A stretch of 8,910 bases of DNA from Anaerolinea sp. (GTDB taxonomy: Bacteria > Chloroflexota > Anaerolineae > Anaerolineales > Anaerolineaceae). A program made the translations under genes and the position numbers. The stretch's first letter is position 1. The number at the start of each line of letters is the position of its first letter. Location: contig PNNU01000115.1 of assembly GCA_013824385.1 (NCBI GenBank), positions 1-8,910 of the forward strand, read 5' to 3'. This document shows positions 1 to 5,615 of the stretch, one piece after another. The notes beneath the pieces were generated by a model. The model was not told the origin of the DNA. It saw only the letters and a list, made by a program, of their open reading frames with translations, and searched no databases.

Positions 1-471
1 ACGGATTCCATGCCGGGTATGGTGAAGCATTTTATTGAAGCCCTCGAACCGCTGGTAGGTCAAAGCGGTAATCCGCCCATCGGGTTCATAGTGCAATCGG
101 GTTTCCCTGAAGGGTTGCACTCGCGGTTTGTGGAACGCTACCTCGAAAAACTGGCCGCCCGCCTGGGTTCGCCTTATCTCGGCACAATTGTCAAAGGCAA
201 CGGTGAAGGTGTGCGCATCATGCCAGAAAATATGAATCGTAAATTGTTTGAAGGATTGCAAACCCTGGGTCGCAACCTGGCAAACGGCGAAAAACTTGAT
301 GAGGTCACCCTGTCCAATATCGCCAAGCCGGAAAGCTTTCCAAAAGTGTTGGCGCCTATCTTTCAACTTTTTCTTCATCTGCCCATCGCTCATTCGTATT
401 TTGATGGCATGTTGAAAAAGAACGGCATCTACGAACGGCGTTTTGATCGTCCGTTTATGAAAGTTGAATAA
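1..471 (+). CDS. NAD(P)H-dependent FMN oxidoreductase, flavodoxin fold (5' truncated)
   Basis: This is the C-terminal part of a flavodoxin-like NAD(P)H:FMN oxidoreductase, a soluble electron-transfer flavoprotein. The reading frame is open from base 1 (T-D-S before the first ATG at 10). The stretch TDSMPGMVKHFIEAL matches the family's conserved segment around the flavin phosphate and dimer contact, which normally lies well inside the protein. The ATG at 10 is therefore an internal Met, and the true start lies left of the window. About 156 residues are visible. They include a beta strand IGFIVQSGFPEG followed by an alpha helix, as expected for the second half of the fold. The C-terminal tail (YFDGMLKKNGIYERRFDRPF) resembles that of related clostridial and Chloroflexota proteins. 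No CxxC iron-sulfur motif is seen in the visible part. The gene overlaps the next one at TAATG, so the two are probably co-translated. The physiological electron acceptor is unknown. Confidence 0.75.
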   Translation, partial: TDSMPGMVKHFIEALEPLVGQSGNPPIGFIVQSGFPEGLHSRFVERYLEKLAARLGSPYLGTIVKGNGEGVRIMPENMNRKLFEGLQTLGRNLANGEKLDEVTLSNIAKPESFPKVLAPIFQLFLHLPIAHSYFDGMLKKNGIYERRFDRPFMKVE

Positions 472-920
472 TGAAAATTGATATCCGTCTGCTTAATTGT
501 TTGTGGTTGATACTGCCCATATTGGTCTGGAACATCATTCTCGGTCCACGGATCACGGATGCGCGCATCACTTCGGACAGCTTTTCACCCAAATGGCTAT
601 TGATTGCAGAGAATGTCGTTCGGCTCTTTGTTTTCGTGATTCCGCTATTGATGCCCCTACAGATGAAAGACATCACAAGCAAAGCCGGACTCTGGGTTTA
701 CATCTTTGGAACACTGGTCTACTTTGCTTCCTGGCTGCCTCTCCTTTTCGCGCCGCAATCCGCATGGAGCAACAGCCCGGCCGGATTGCTGGCTCCGCGG
801 TTGACCCCGTTTTTAGCTTTTTTGGGTATCGCTTTGATTGGGCACAGTTGGCCATACGGATTCATTGCGGCGATTTTTACCATCCTCCACACCTGGCATG
901 GAGTCCAAAACCTCCAATAA
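471..920 (+). CDS. small multi-pass membrane protein of unknown function
   Basis: I do not recognise this 149-residue protein. It is strongly hydrophobic, with likely membrane segments near residues 7-25, 43-63, 72-94, 107-125 and 127-144. A short polar loop follows the first (PRITDARITSDSFSP) and another lies around 95-105. Trp, Tyr and Phe cluster at the ends of the segments, and a His-Thr-Trp-His run sits close to the C terminus. No catalytic motif or known domain is evident. The ATG overlaps the last base of the preceding oxidoreductase stop (TAATG), and no separate promoter is visible. This suggests translation by re-initiation and a joint role with the flavoprotein, for example as its membrane anchor or electron partner, but that is only inference from position. 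The overlapping frame at 497-946 is judged a shadow because it lacks a ribosome binding site and has no coherent composition. Confidence 0.7.
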   Translation: MKIDIRLLNCLWLILPILVWNIILGPRITDARITSDSFSPKWLLIAENVVRLFVFVIPLLMPLQMKDITSKAGLWVYIFGTLVYFASWLPLLFAPQSAWSNSPAGLLAPRLTPFLAFLGIALIGHSWPYGFIAAIFTILHTWHGVQNLQ

Positions 921-997
921 CCAGAATTGTTCACTATTGCCAATAATTCACAATTTGACTCATTATCTGTGGGTTGGTTTTGGAATTCACTTTAGCT

Positions 998-1035
998 CTG
1001 AACCCCGTGAATCAACACCGATTCACGGGGTTCAG
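998..1035. terminator. perfect 16-bp hairpin between convergent genes
   Basis: The arm CTGAACCCCGTGAATC (998-1013) is repeated as its exact reverse complement at 1020-1035 around the 6-base loop AACACC. The hairpin lies 77 bases past the stop of the membrane protein and 11 bases past the stop of the minus-strand protease. That is where a bidirectional terminator would sit. Neither side has a U-rich tract after the stem, so it is not a canonical Rho-independent terminator. It could instead protect 3' ends from exonucleases or act as a pause site. Confidence 0.5.
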
Positions 1036-1046
1036 AAGAATTTGAG

Positions 1047-1847
1047 CTATTCCTTTCCCAACCTGCCTTTAGTGGCAAGACAGAGAATCAGCGCACCGAC
1101 TGTCGTGACCACCACCGAGATGGTCCAGAAACGCAGATCTACACCGGCAGACTCTCCGCCAAGGGCGCCTGACATGGTAGCAGAAGTAAGCAGCACAGTA
1201 CCCCAGAAGTTATCGGCATTGTGATAGATCAAGCCGCTTAAAAGCAGGCTGTCTTTGGTTTTGTTGTAAACCCAGGTCATCAAGGTGGCCAACCCCACTT
1301 CTGCCAACACATAAAGCGGAAGTCGAACCAGGCCTAATTCAAAATGTACGGCAGCTGGATTAAAGAACTGCGGCAAATGCCACAATCCCCAGGTGAGGCC
1401 AATTATTATGCTCGCCATCCAGGGACTTGCCTTTTGTTGAAGATGCGGCAGCATAAATCCACGCCAACCAAACTCTTCGCCCAACGGACCGCCGATGATG
1501 GTAATCACAAAGAAAACCGGCAGCAAGTACCATTCTGTTTTAATGAATGTGAATGGAGGCACGCTGCCGCCCATCAGCAAATTGATGCCCAGCGCAATCA
1601 AGGTAAAGAGGGCAGGCAGAAAAAGTGCAATCAACCACCACTTCCATCCCACTTTCCATTTTAGGACGCGCTGAATCAATCCACGGAGACCTTCTTTGCC
1701 TGAAACCAGAGCAATTGTGATCACACCAGCAAGAGACGGTCCAAACACGAAAATCCCCTGCCCGCCACTGATCCACGGTAACCAACTGATTAACAGGGTT
1801 AATACGATGAAAAATATCAGCGATTGCTTACGAATGAAATTGAGCAT
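1047..1847 (-). CDS. CPBP-family intramembrane metalloprotease (CAAX/Abi type)
   Basis: This is a membrane-embedded glutamic-type or metal-dependent protease of the CPBP family, related to Rce1 and bacteriocin-immunity (Abi) proteins. With the start chosen here it has 266 residues and about eight hydrophobic segments (near 8-28, 30-50, 68-92, 107-122, 143-160, 177-195, 200-220 and 238-258). The three family motifs are present: EExxxR (E124, E125, R129 in GEEFGWRGF), W-x-x-x-H ending at H157 (LTWGLWHLPQF), and HxxxN (H209 to N213 in HNADN). All catalytic residues are intact, so the enzyme is probably active. An ATG 36 bases upstream (1883) is in frame, but it lacks a Shine-Dalgarno sequence and lies only three bases after a -10-like hexamer. 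The ATG at 1847 follows GGGAGGG (1863-1857) and is preferred. The gene stands alone, convergent with the left pair and divergent from the 2101 gene. The substrate is unknown; bacterial members act in peptide processing, self-immunity or membrane protein quality control. Confidence 0.9.
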   Translation of the reverse strand: MLNFIRKQSLIFFIVLTLLISWLPWISGGQGIFVFGPSLAGVITIALVSGKEGLRGLIQRVLKWKVGWKWWLIALFLPALFTLIALGINLLMGGSVPPFTFIKTEWYLLPVFFVITIIGGPLGEEFGWRGFMLPHLQQKASPWMASIIIGLTWGLWHLPQFFNPAAVHFELGLVRLPLYVLAEVGLATLMTWVYNKTKDSLLLSGLIYHNADNFWGTVLLTSATMSGALGGESAGVDLRFWTISVVVTTVGALILCLATKGRLGKE

Positions 1848-1856
1848 GCGAATTTT

Positions 1857-1863
1857 CCCTCCC
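1857..1863 (-). promoter_or_regulatory. ribosome binding site that decides the protease start
   Basis: On the minus strand GGGAGGG is followed by nine bases and then ATG at 1847. The alternative ATG at 1883 has only A/T-rich sequence in front of it. This supports the shorter, 266-residue protease. Confidence 0.65.
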
Positions 1864-1883
1864 AAATCAGAATCAACAATCAT

Positions 1884-1914
1884 ATTGTATATCGGTTTTT
1901 ATTGTTTTTGATAA
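1884..1914 (-). promoter_or_regulatory. candidate sigma-70-type promoter for the CPBP protease
   Basis: Reading the minus strand, TTATCA (1914-1909) is separated by exactly 17 bases from TATACA (1891-1886), which continues as TATACAAT. Each hexamer matches four of six consensus bases. A transcript would begin at about 1879, just after the upstream ATG at 1883, which fits initiation at 1847. The match is modest and the region is A/T-rich, so a chance hit is possible. Confidence 0.4.
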
Positions 1915-1969
1915 TTAATCTTTGCGATTTTTTTTTACCCTAACCTCCAAAACTCGTGGGATGGGTTTC

Positions 1970-1997
1970 TTGACTTGTCTGAAATAATCAATACAAT
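1970..1997 (+). promoter_or_regulatory. sigma-70-type promoter for the 2101 gene
   Basis: TTGACT (1970-1975) and TACAAT (1992-1997) each match five of six consensus bases, with a 16-base spacer. Transcription would start near 2004 and give a leader of about 97 bases before the ATG at 2101. This is the clearest promoter in the window. It is divergent from the protease promoter, with roughly 56 bases between the two -35 elements. Confidence 0.65.
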
Positions 1998-2026
1998 TAA
2001 AGTAGTCCTCAATCAACCTGGAGATA

Positions 2027-2042
2027 ACCCTCGCGTGAGGGT
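2027..2042 (+). promoter_or_regulatory. leader hairpin holding a Shine-Dalgarno-like GAGGG
   Basis: ACCCTC (2027-2032), the loop GCGT, and GAGGGT (2037-2042) form a six-base-pair, mostly G/C stem in the leader of the 2101 gene. The right arm contains GAGGG, which could serve as a ribosome binding site for a four-codon mini-ORF (ATG 2046 to TAG 2058-2060) or for the in-frame ATG at 2050. When folded, the stem would hide that site. It may be a simple leader structure with no regulatory role. Confidence 0.35.
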
Positions 2043-2100
2043 AAGATGAATGCCAATTAGGCTTTATCTGATTTCGATGTGGTTATACAAAGGAGGACTC

Positions 2101-3015
2101 ATGCGCAACAAAAAAAACAAATACAAAAATGCTGATTATATAAGTTATGACCGCCAGACAAGGTCTTCGTGGGCTATTTTGATTGCGAACCATGCTGATG
2201 TTCCTGATGATTTCAAACCATTTTTCCAAACCATTCAAGAAACCGAAGATACCTTCCCTTATTCTGTGATCACTCCTTCATATGAAGGTTTTGTTTATCG
2301 CACTCAACAAAGGTTGGTGTGCATAATCGATGATTGCCTGTATGCTGTTAATAAAGGTGAGACTGTAACCCAAGCACTATGTTTGCCATTTACTAATATC
2401 CAACATATCGAATTCAGAACCGCCCTGCTGGATTCTCACCTGCATATTACCGGTCTTGATCGTGAAGGACTGCCTGCCATCATAAATGTACGGTTTAATA
2501 GTGTTTCTGACACTTTGTTTAAAAACATTATTAATTCGATACGTCTATTTTCTTTCAAGCACATACATCCGAAGAAAGCTTTTTCATTCGATCACCTCGA
2601 AGCATCAAATTATAAAATGGCTAATTTTAGTCGACACTGCCTGCTATCAGAAGAAAGCGTTGAGCAATTAATCTGGCAGCCAGAATTGCGGCAAAGCTTG
2701 ATTCGCATCCATATCCCGTTATTGATCCACACTTTTCTTTACCGCACTGTGTTTCCACATCACGTAACACTGCTTACAGACCAGGAACTGATCCTCGTGC
2801 GCGAATCGGAACGTATTGTGAGCAATGATTGTTACGGCGGTGTTTGGGATTATTTGCCTCTCAATAAAATCATTAGCGCCAGTATTAGTCGAGATCAAGA
2901 TGGTTTCTTAACACTTTCAGTAGAACTACCCAATGATCAGGTCATTGAGACTATGTACCTGCCCTCCTTGCATACTGAGCTTGAAACACTGGTGAATAAG
3001 CTCAACCAAAAATGA
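2101..3015 (+). CDS. uncharacterised soluble protein with two PH-like beta domains
   Basis: This is a 304-residue protein of unknown function with no signal peptide and no convincing membrane segment, so probably cytosolic. It starts with a Lys/Asn-rich stretch (MRNKKNKYKN). Two segments look like copies of one domain. The first spans about residues 52-150 (TQQRLVCIIDD, then LPFTNIQHIEF, a beta-rich part, and a closing helix FKNIINSIR). The second spans about 210-303 (TDQELILVRES, then LPLNKIISASI, LTLSVELPN, and a closing helix LETLVNKL). Each copy has seven or so beta strands followed by a C-terminal helix, which resembles bacterial PH-like (bPH) folds. This is pattern reading by eye and has not been confirmed by structure. 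The start at 2101 follows AAAGGAGG (2089-2096). An in-frame ATG at 2050 would add 17 hydrophobic residues and has a weaker site inside a hairpin. The gene has its own promoter and terminator, so it is monocistronic. It looks more A/T-rich than the exporter operon to its right. Confidence 0.8.
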   Translation: MRNKKNKYKNADYISYDRQTRSSWAILIANHADVPDDFKPFFQTIQETEDTFPYSVITPSYEGFVYRTQQRLVCIIDDCLYAVNKGETVTQALCLPFTNIQHIEFRTALLDSHLHITGLDREGLPAIINVRFNSVSDTLFKNIINSIRLFSFKHIHPKKAFSFDHLEASNYKMANFSRHCLLSEESVEQLIWQPELRQSLIRIHIPLLIHTFLYRTVFPHHVTLLTDQELILVRESERIVSNDCYGGVWDYLPLNKIISASISRDQDGFLTLSVELPNDQVIETMYLPSLHTELETLVNKLNQK

Positions 3016-3053
3016 TCGATAATAATAAAACCAATTGATTTAGAAAAACCTAT

Positions 3054-3095
3054 AAAATGAAGCATAGAGGATACTGTTTCTGTGCTTCATTTTTT
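3054..3095 (+). terminator. Rho-independent terminator of the 2101 gene
   Basis: AAAATGAAGCA (3054-3064) pairs exactly with TGCTTCATTTT (3083-3093). The inner bases TAGAGG and TTTCTG extend the stem with wobble pairs. The stem is followed by T residues (3090-3095). It lies about 40 bases after the stop of the 2101 gene and separates it from the kinase gene. Confidence 0.9.
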
Positions 3096-3182
3096 ACCAA
3101 TACCCCAGCTTAACCAAACTGTGTGCCGTGTTATTGGTTTATAGATGTACAATGAAATTAGGTTTCTTAGAAAAAATTCACT

Positions 3183-3204
3183 AAGGAGCAAAGTGAAGGT
3201 GTAA
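3183..3204 (+). promoter_or_regulatory. strong ribosome binding site feeding a three-codon GTG mini-ORF in frame with the kinase
   Basis: AAGGAG (3183-3188), a four-base spacer and GTG (3193) make an excellent start, with the same spacing as the sites at 2101 and 4890. The frame reads Val-Lys-Val and stops at TAA (3202-3204). Exactly 12 bases later, in the same frame, comes the TTG used by the kinase, which has only GAGG (3207-3210) in front of it. This is either a tiny coupling leader or the original start of the kinase cut off by a nonsense change. Confidence 0.55.
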
Positions 3205-3216
3205 CTGAGGCAACTG

Positions 3217-4725
3217 TTGAGAATATTGATTGTAGAAGATTCCGAAGATGATGCCGCCTTATTAATTAGCACATTACAAAATGGTGGATATGAAGTAACC
3301 AGTGAAGTTGTTGCCACTGCAGCCGCGATGCGTTTAGCTCTAGAAAGTCAGAATTGGGATGTGATCACGTCCGATCACTCCATGCCTCAGTTTGACGCAA
3401 TACATGCCCTGGATCTGGCTAAAGAAATGCGTCCAGATTTGCCCTTTATTATCGTTTCAGGTGAAATTGATCTCAATTTGGCTGTCTCGCTGATGAAATC
3501 TGGCGCCAAGGATTATATTCAGAAGCGTGAATTGGTTCGCATTCTGCCAGTGATAGAGCGAGAATTGATTGAGTTCAATTTGCGTCGCGTCCAAAAGAAA
3601 ATTGAAACAGACCTAAGAACTTCAGAAACCCGATACCGCCGTCTTTTTGAATCCGCACAGGATGGTATTTTGATCCTGGATGCAGATTCAGGGTTGGTAA
3701 CAGATGTTAACCCTTTCTTGATTGAGATGCTGGAATATTCCAAAGAAGAATTTCTAGGTAAGGAACTTTGGGAATTAGGCGCTTTCAAAGATGTAGAAAC
3801 TTCCAAGAAAGCATTCGTCGAGCTGCAAAGCGTTGGTTATATTCGTTACGAAAACCTTCCTCTACAAACCAAATTTGGTAAACATAAAGCCGTGGAGTTT
3901 GTCAGTAATGTTTACCTGGTGGATAAAGTAAGAATCGCCCAATGCAACATCCGAGATATTACGGAACGCGAGATTTCTTTAATTGAAATCAACCAACTCA
4001 ATACTGATCTTGAAGAGCGTGTGAGAGTGAGAACTTCACAACTCGAATTTGCGAATAAGGAACTTGAATCGTTTAATTACTCGGTTTCACATGACTTACG
4101 TGCTCCACTCAGGCACCTGATTGGTTATACTGATAAGTTGCAAGAAGATACCTGTAATAATCAAAGCGCTGAAGGATTGCGTCTTTTTAATAAGATTCGA
4201 GAATCAGTTAATCGTATGGATACACTCATTGAAGCTCTTTTGGGTCTATCACAATTCACCCGCTTCGTATTGAAACAGCACCCCGTGAACTTGAGCGAAA
4301 TTGTTCATCAAATCACAAACGAGCTGCACCAAAACAACCTTTCGCGTCAGGTCGATTTTACTATTTCAGAGAGCGTTATTGCTGTTTGTGATGAACATTT
4401 AATCCGGATTGTCTTGGAAAACTTGTTAGGGAATGCCTGGAAATTTACCGCCAATCGTGAGTTCACCTTAATCGAGTTTGGGGTTAAATCAGAAGTGGAT
4501 GGCAAAACCTATTTTGTGCGTGATAACGGTGCAGGTTTTAATATGGAATACGCTGACAAGCTTTTTTCTGTATTTCAACGTTTCCATGATGAAAAGGAAT
4601 TCCCCGGAATCGGGATTGGTCTGGCGACTGTAGCACGCATCATCCAACGACACGGCGGACGGGTATGGGCAAATGGAGAAGTAGGTAAAGGGGCGAATTT
4701 TTATTTCACTCTCAGCGCTGTCTGA
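3217..4725 (+). CDS. soluble receiver-PAS-histidine kinase (orphan hybrid kinase)
   Basis: This 502-residue signalling kinase has no membrane segments. Domains in order are as follows. A CheY-like receiver covers 1-118, with acidic pocket E7/D8, phosphoacceptor D53 (SDHSMP), S81 and K103. A PAS domain covers about 137-252 (YRRLFESAQDGILILDADSG onward). A coiled-coil linker covers about 253-285. HisKA has phosphoacceptor H292 in SHDLRAPLR. The HATPase_c domain has the N box around N402/N406, G1 DNGAG (436-440) and G2 GIGIGLA (464-470). All residues needed for autophosphorylation and phosphotransfer are present. The kinase core resembles the phytochrome-type SVSHDLRAPLR group. The receiver is N-terminal, so the protein may itself receive phosphate from another kinase and pass the signal onward. 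No output regulator lies nearby. The start is TTG, because TAA at 3202 blocks any upstream start except an unlikely CTG, and the receiver begins directly with RILIVEDSEDD. No good promoter was found. A TACAAT hexamer (3148-3153) has a poor -35. Confidence 0.92.
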   Translation: MRILIVEDSEDDAALLISTLQNGGYEVTSEVVATAAAMRLALESQNWDVITSDHSMPQFDAIHALDLAKEMRPDLPFIIVSGEIDLNLAVSLMKSGAKDYIQKRELVRILPVIERELIEFNLRRVQKKIETDLRTSETRYRRLFESAQDGILILDADSGLVTDVNPFLIEMLEYSKEEFLGKELWELGAFKDVETSKKAFVELQSVGYIRYENLPLQTKFGKHKAVEFVSNVYLVDKVRIAQCNIRDITEREISLIEINQLNTDLEERVRVRTSQLEFANKELESFNYSVSHDLRAPLRHLIGYTDKLQEDTCNNQSAEGLRLFNKIRESVNRMDTLIEALLGLSQFTRFVLKQHPVNLSEIVHQITNELHQNNLSRQVDFTISESVIAVCDEHLIRIVLENLLGNAWKFTANREFTLIEFGVKSEVDGKTYFVRDNGAGFNMEYADKLFSVFQRFHDEKEFPGIGIGLATVARIIQRHGGRVWANGEVGKGANFYFTLSAV

Positions 4726-4786
4726 TATATATTATATAGACACAATTAGAAATAAACACTATTAAGAACCATTCACTATAACAAAA

Positions 4787-4818
4787 TTTCAGACCAGAGT
4801 CTTAGCATGTTTCAGACC
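4787..4818 (+). promoter_or_regulatory. 9-bp direct repeat upstream of the exporter operon (candidate operator)
   Basis: TTTCAGACC occurs at 4787-4795 and again at 4810-4818, 23 bases start to start, so close to two helical turns apart. A good -10 hexamer (TATACT, 4850-4855) follows without a recognisable -35. The repeats would fall at about -75 and -45 relative to the expected start of transcription. That is the usual place for a response regulator that activates transcription. Binding by the regulator of the kinase at 8096 is an inference only. Confidence 0.4.
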
Positions 4819-4849
4819 CTGACCTGATACGATATTGCTTGTATCCTCT

Positions 4850-4855
4850 TATACT
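4850..4855 (+). promoter_or_regulatory. candidate -10 element of the exporter operon
   Basis: TATACT matches the -10 consensus in five of six bases. It lies 34 bases before the ATG at 4890. No -35 consensus is found 16-18 bases upstream. An imperfect dyad GATAC/GTATC (4826-4830 and 4841-4845) occupies that space. A weak core promoter of this kind is typical of activator-dependent genes, but the hexamer alone could be chance. Confidence 0.35.
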
Positions 4856-4889
4856 GCCATGGTGAGACATTCAGAAAAAAGAGGACACA

Positions 4890-5615
4890 ATGCAAATTGA
4901 GAATATGGTCGAAATAAATGATATTAAAAGGGAACTAACTTCAAACGGCCGGGGGCTGCCCATTTTACGCGGCATCTCCTTTATGGTCGAACCTGGTGAA
5001 TGGGTCGCGCTCACCGGTCCATCTGGATCAGGAAAATCTACCCTGTTGGGCATTTTGGCCGGCATTGACAGACCAACGTCTGGCAGCGTAAGGGTGGCAG
5101 GGTTTGAAATCACCAACCAAACCGAAGGCCAGCTTGCGCGATTCCGCAACGAGATGATCGGCATTGTTTTTCAATCCTATAACTTAATCCCCACCATGAC
5201 GGCGCTTGAAAACGTGGAAGCGCCCATGTACATCCACCCCAATAGACGTGAAGCGCATAATTCCTCCATAGATATGCTGCGTCAGGTTGGTTTGAGCGAC
5301 CGGCTGCACCATCTTCCACACCAACTTTCAGGCGGCGAACAACAACGCGTAGCGATTGCCAGGTCACTGGTCACCCGTCCGCAAGTGCTGCTGGCGGATG
5401 AACCCACTGGCAACCTCGACAGCGCAACCAGCAAACAGGTGCTTCAGATCATCGAAGAGATGCGAAACCGCATGAAGTTGACCATCCTCATGGTCACTCA
5501 TGACCCGAGCATCGCCGCCCGTGCGGACCGCTGCCTGCACATTATGGATGGCAAGCTTGCCGGACCTGAACCCGTGCAGCCTCCCCCCTTGTATTACAAG
5601 AAGGTGGCAGCATGA
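4890..5615 (+). CDS. ABC transporter ATP-binding protein, LolD/MacB type
   Basis: This is the 241-residue ATPase of an exporter or mechanotransmission-type ABC system. It hydrolyses ATP at the inner face of the membrane as a homodimer bound to the permease encoded next. All motifs are intact: Walker A GPSGSGKS (43-50), Q-loop Q95 in VFQSYNLIP, signature LSGGEQQR (146-153), Walker B VLLADEP (166-172, catalytic E171), D-loop NLDS (175-178) and switch H204 in THD. The [17 protein letters not shown] region and the short C terminus are typical of the MacB/LolD/FtsE group, which works with FtsX-like permeases. Start choice: AGAGGA (4880-4885) lies four bases before ATG 4890, while the in-frame ATG at 4905 has no such site. 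The stop overlaps the permease start in ATGA (5612-5615), which indicates coupled translation. The C-terminal proline-rich tail ([12 protein letters not shown]) is unremarkable. Confidence 0.95.
   Translation: MQIENMVEINDIKRELTSNGRGLPILRGISFMVEPGEWVALTGPSGSGKSTLLGILAGIDRPTSGSVRVAGFEITNQTEGQLARFRNEMIGIVFQSYNLIPTMTALENVEAPMYIHPNRREAHNSSIDMLRQVGLSDRLHHLPHQLSGGEQQRVAIARSLVTRPQVLLADEPTGNLDSATSKQVLQIIEEMRNRMKLTILMVTHDPSIAARADRCLHIMDGKLAGPEPVQPPPLYYKKVAA

Noticed and set aside
497..946. 149-codon frame overlapping the small membrane protein
   Set aside because: It is offset within the 471-920 gene, has no ribosome binding site, and its product has a mixed His/Arg/Cys-rich composition with no coherent domain. 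It is a shadow frame.
838..1224. 128-codon plus-strand frame across the convergent junction
   Set aside because: It runs antisense into the end of the CPBP protease, crosses the hairpin, and encodes a low-complexity Ser/Pro/Thr-rich product with no recognisable motif.
1928..1936. run of nine T in the divergent intergenic region
   Set aside because: No stem precedes it and no plus-strand gene ends there, so it is not a terminator. It is best read as A/T-rich promoter DNA.
3096..3138. 7-bp inverted repeat ACCAATA / TATTGGT between the terminator and the soluble kinase gene
   Set aside because: It is short, A/T-rich, has a 29-base loop and no promoter of quality beside it. Chance is the simplest explanation.
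4719..4742. A/T-rich hairpin TGTCT(G)ATATA...TATATAGACA at the end of the soluble kinase gene
   Set aside because: The stem is almost all A-T, needs a bulged G, includes the stop codon, and is not followed by a T-run. It is too weak to call a terminator.
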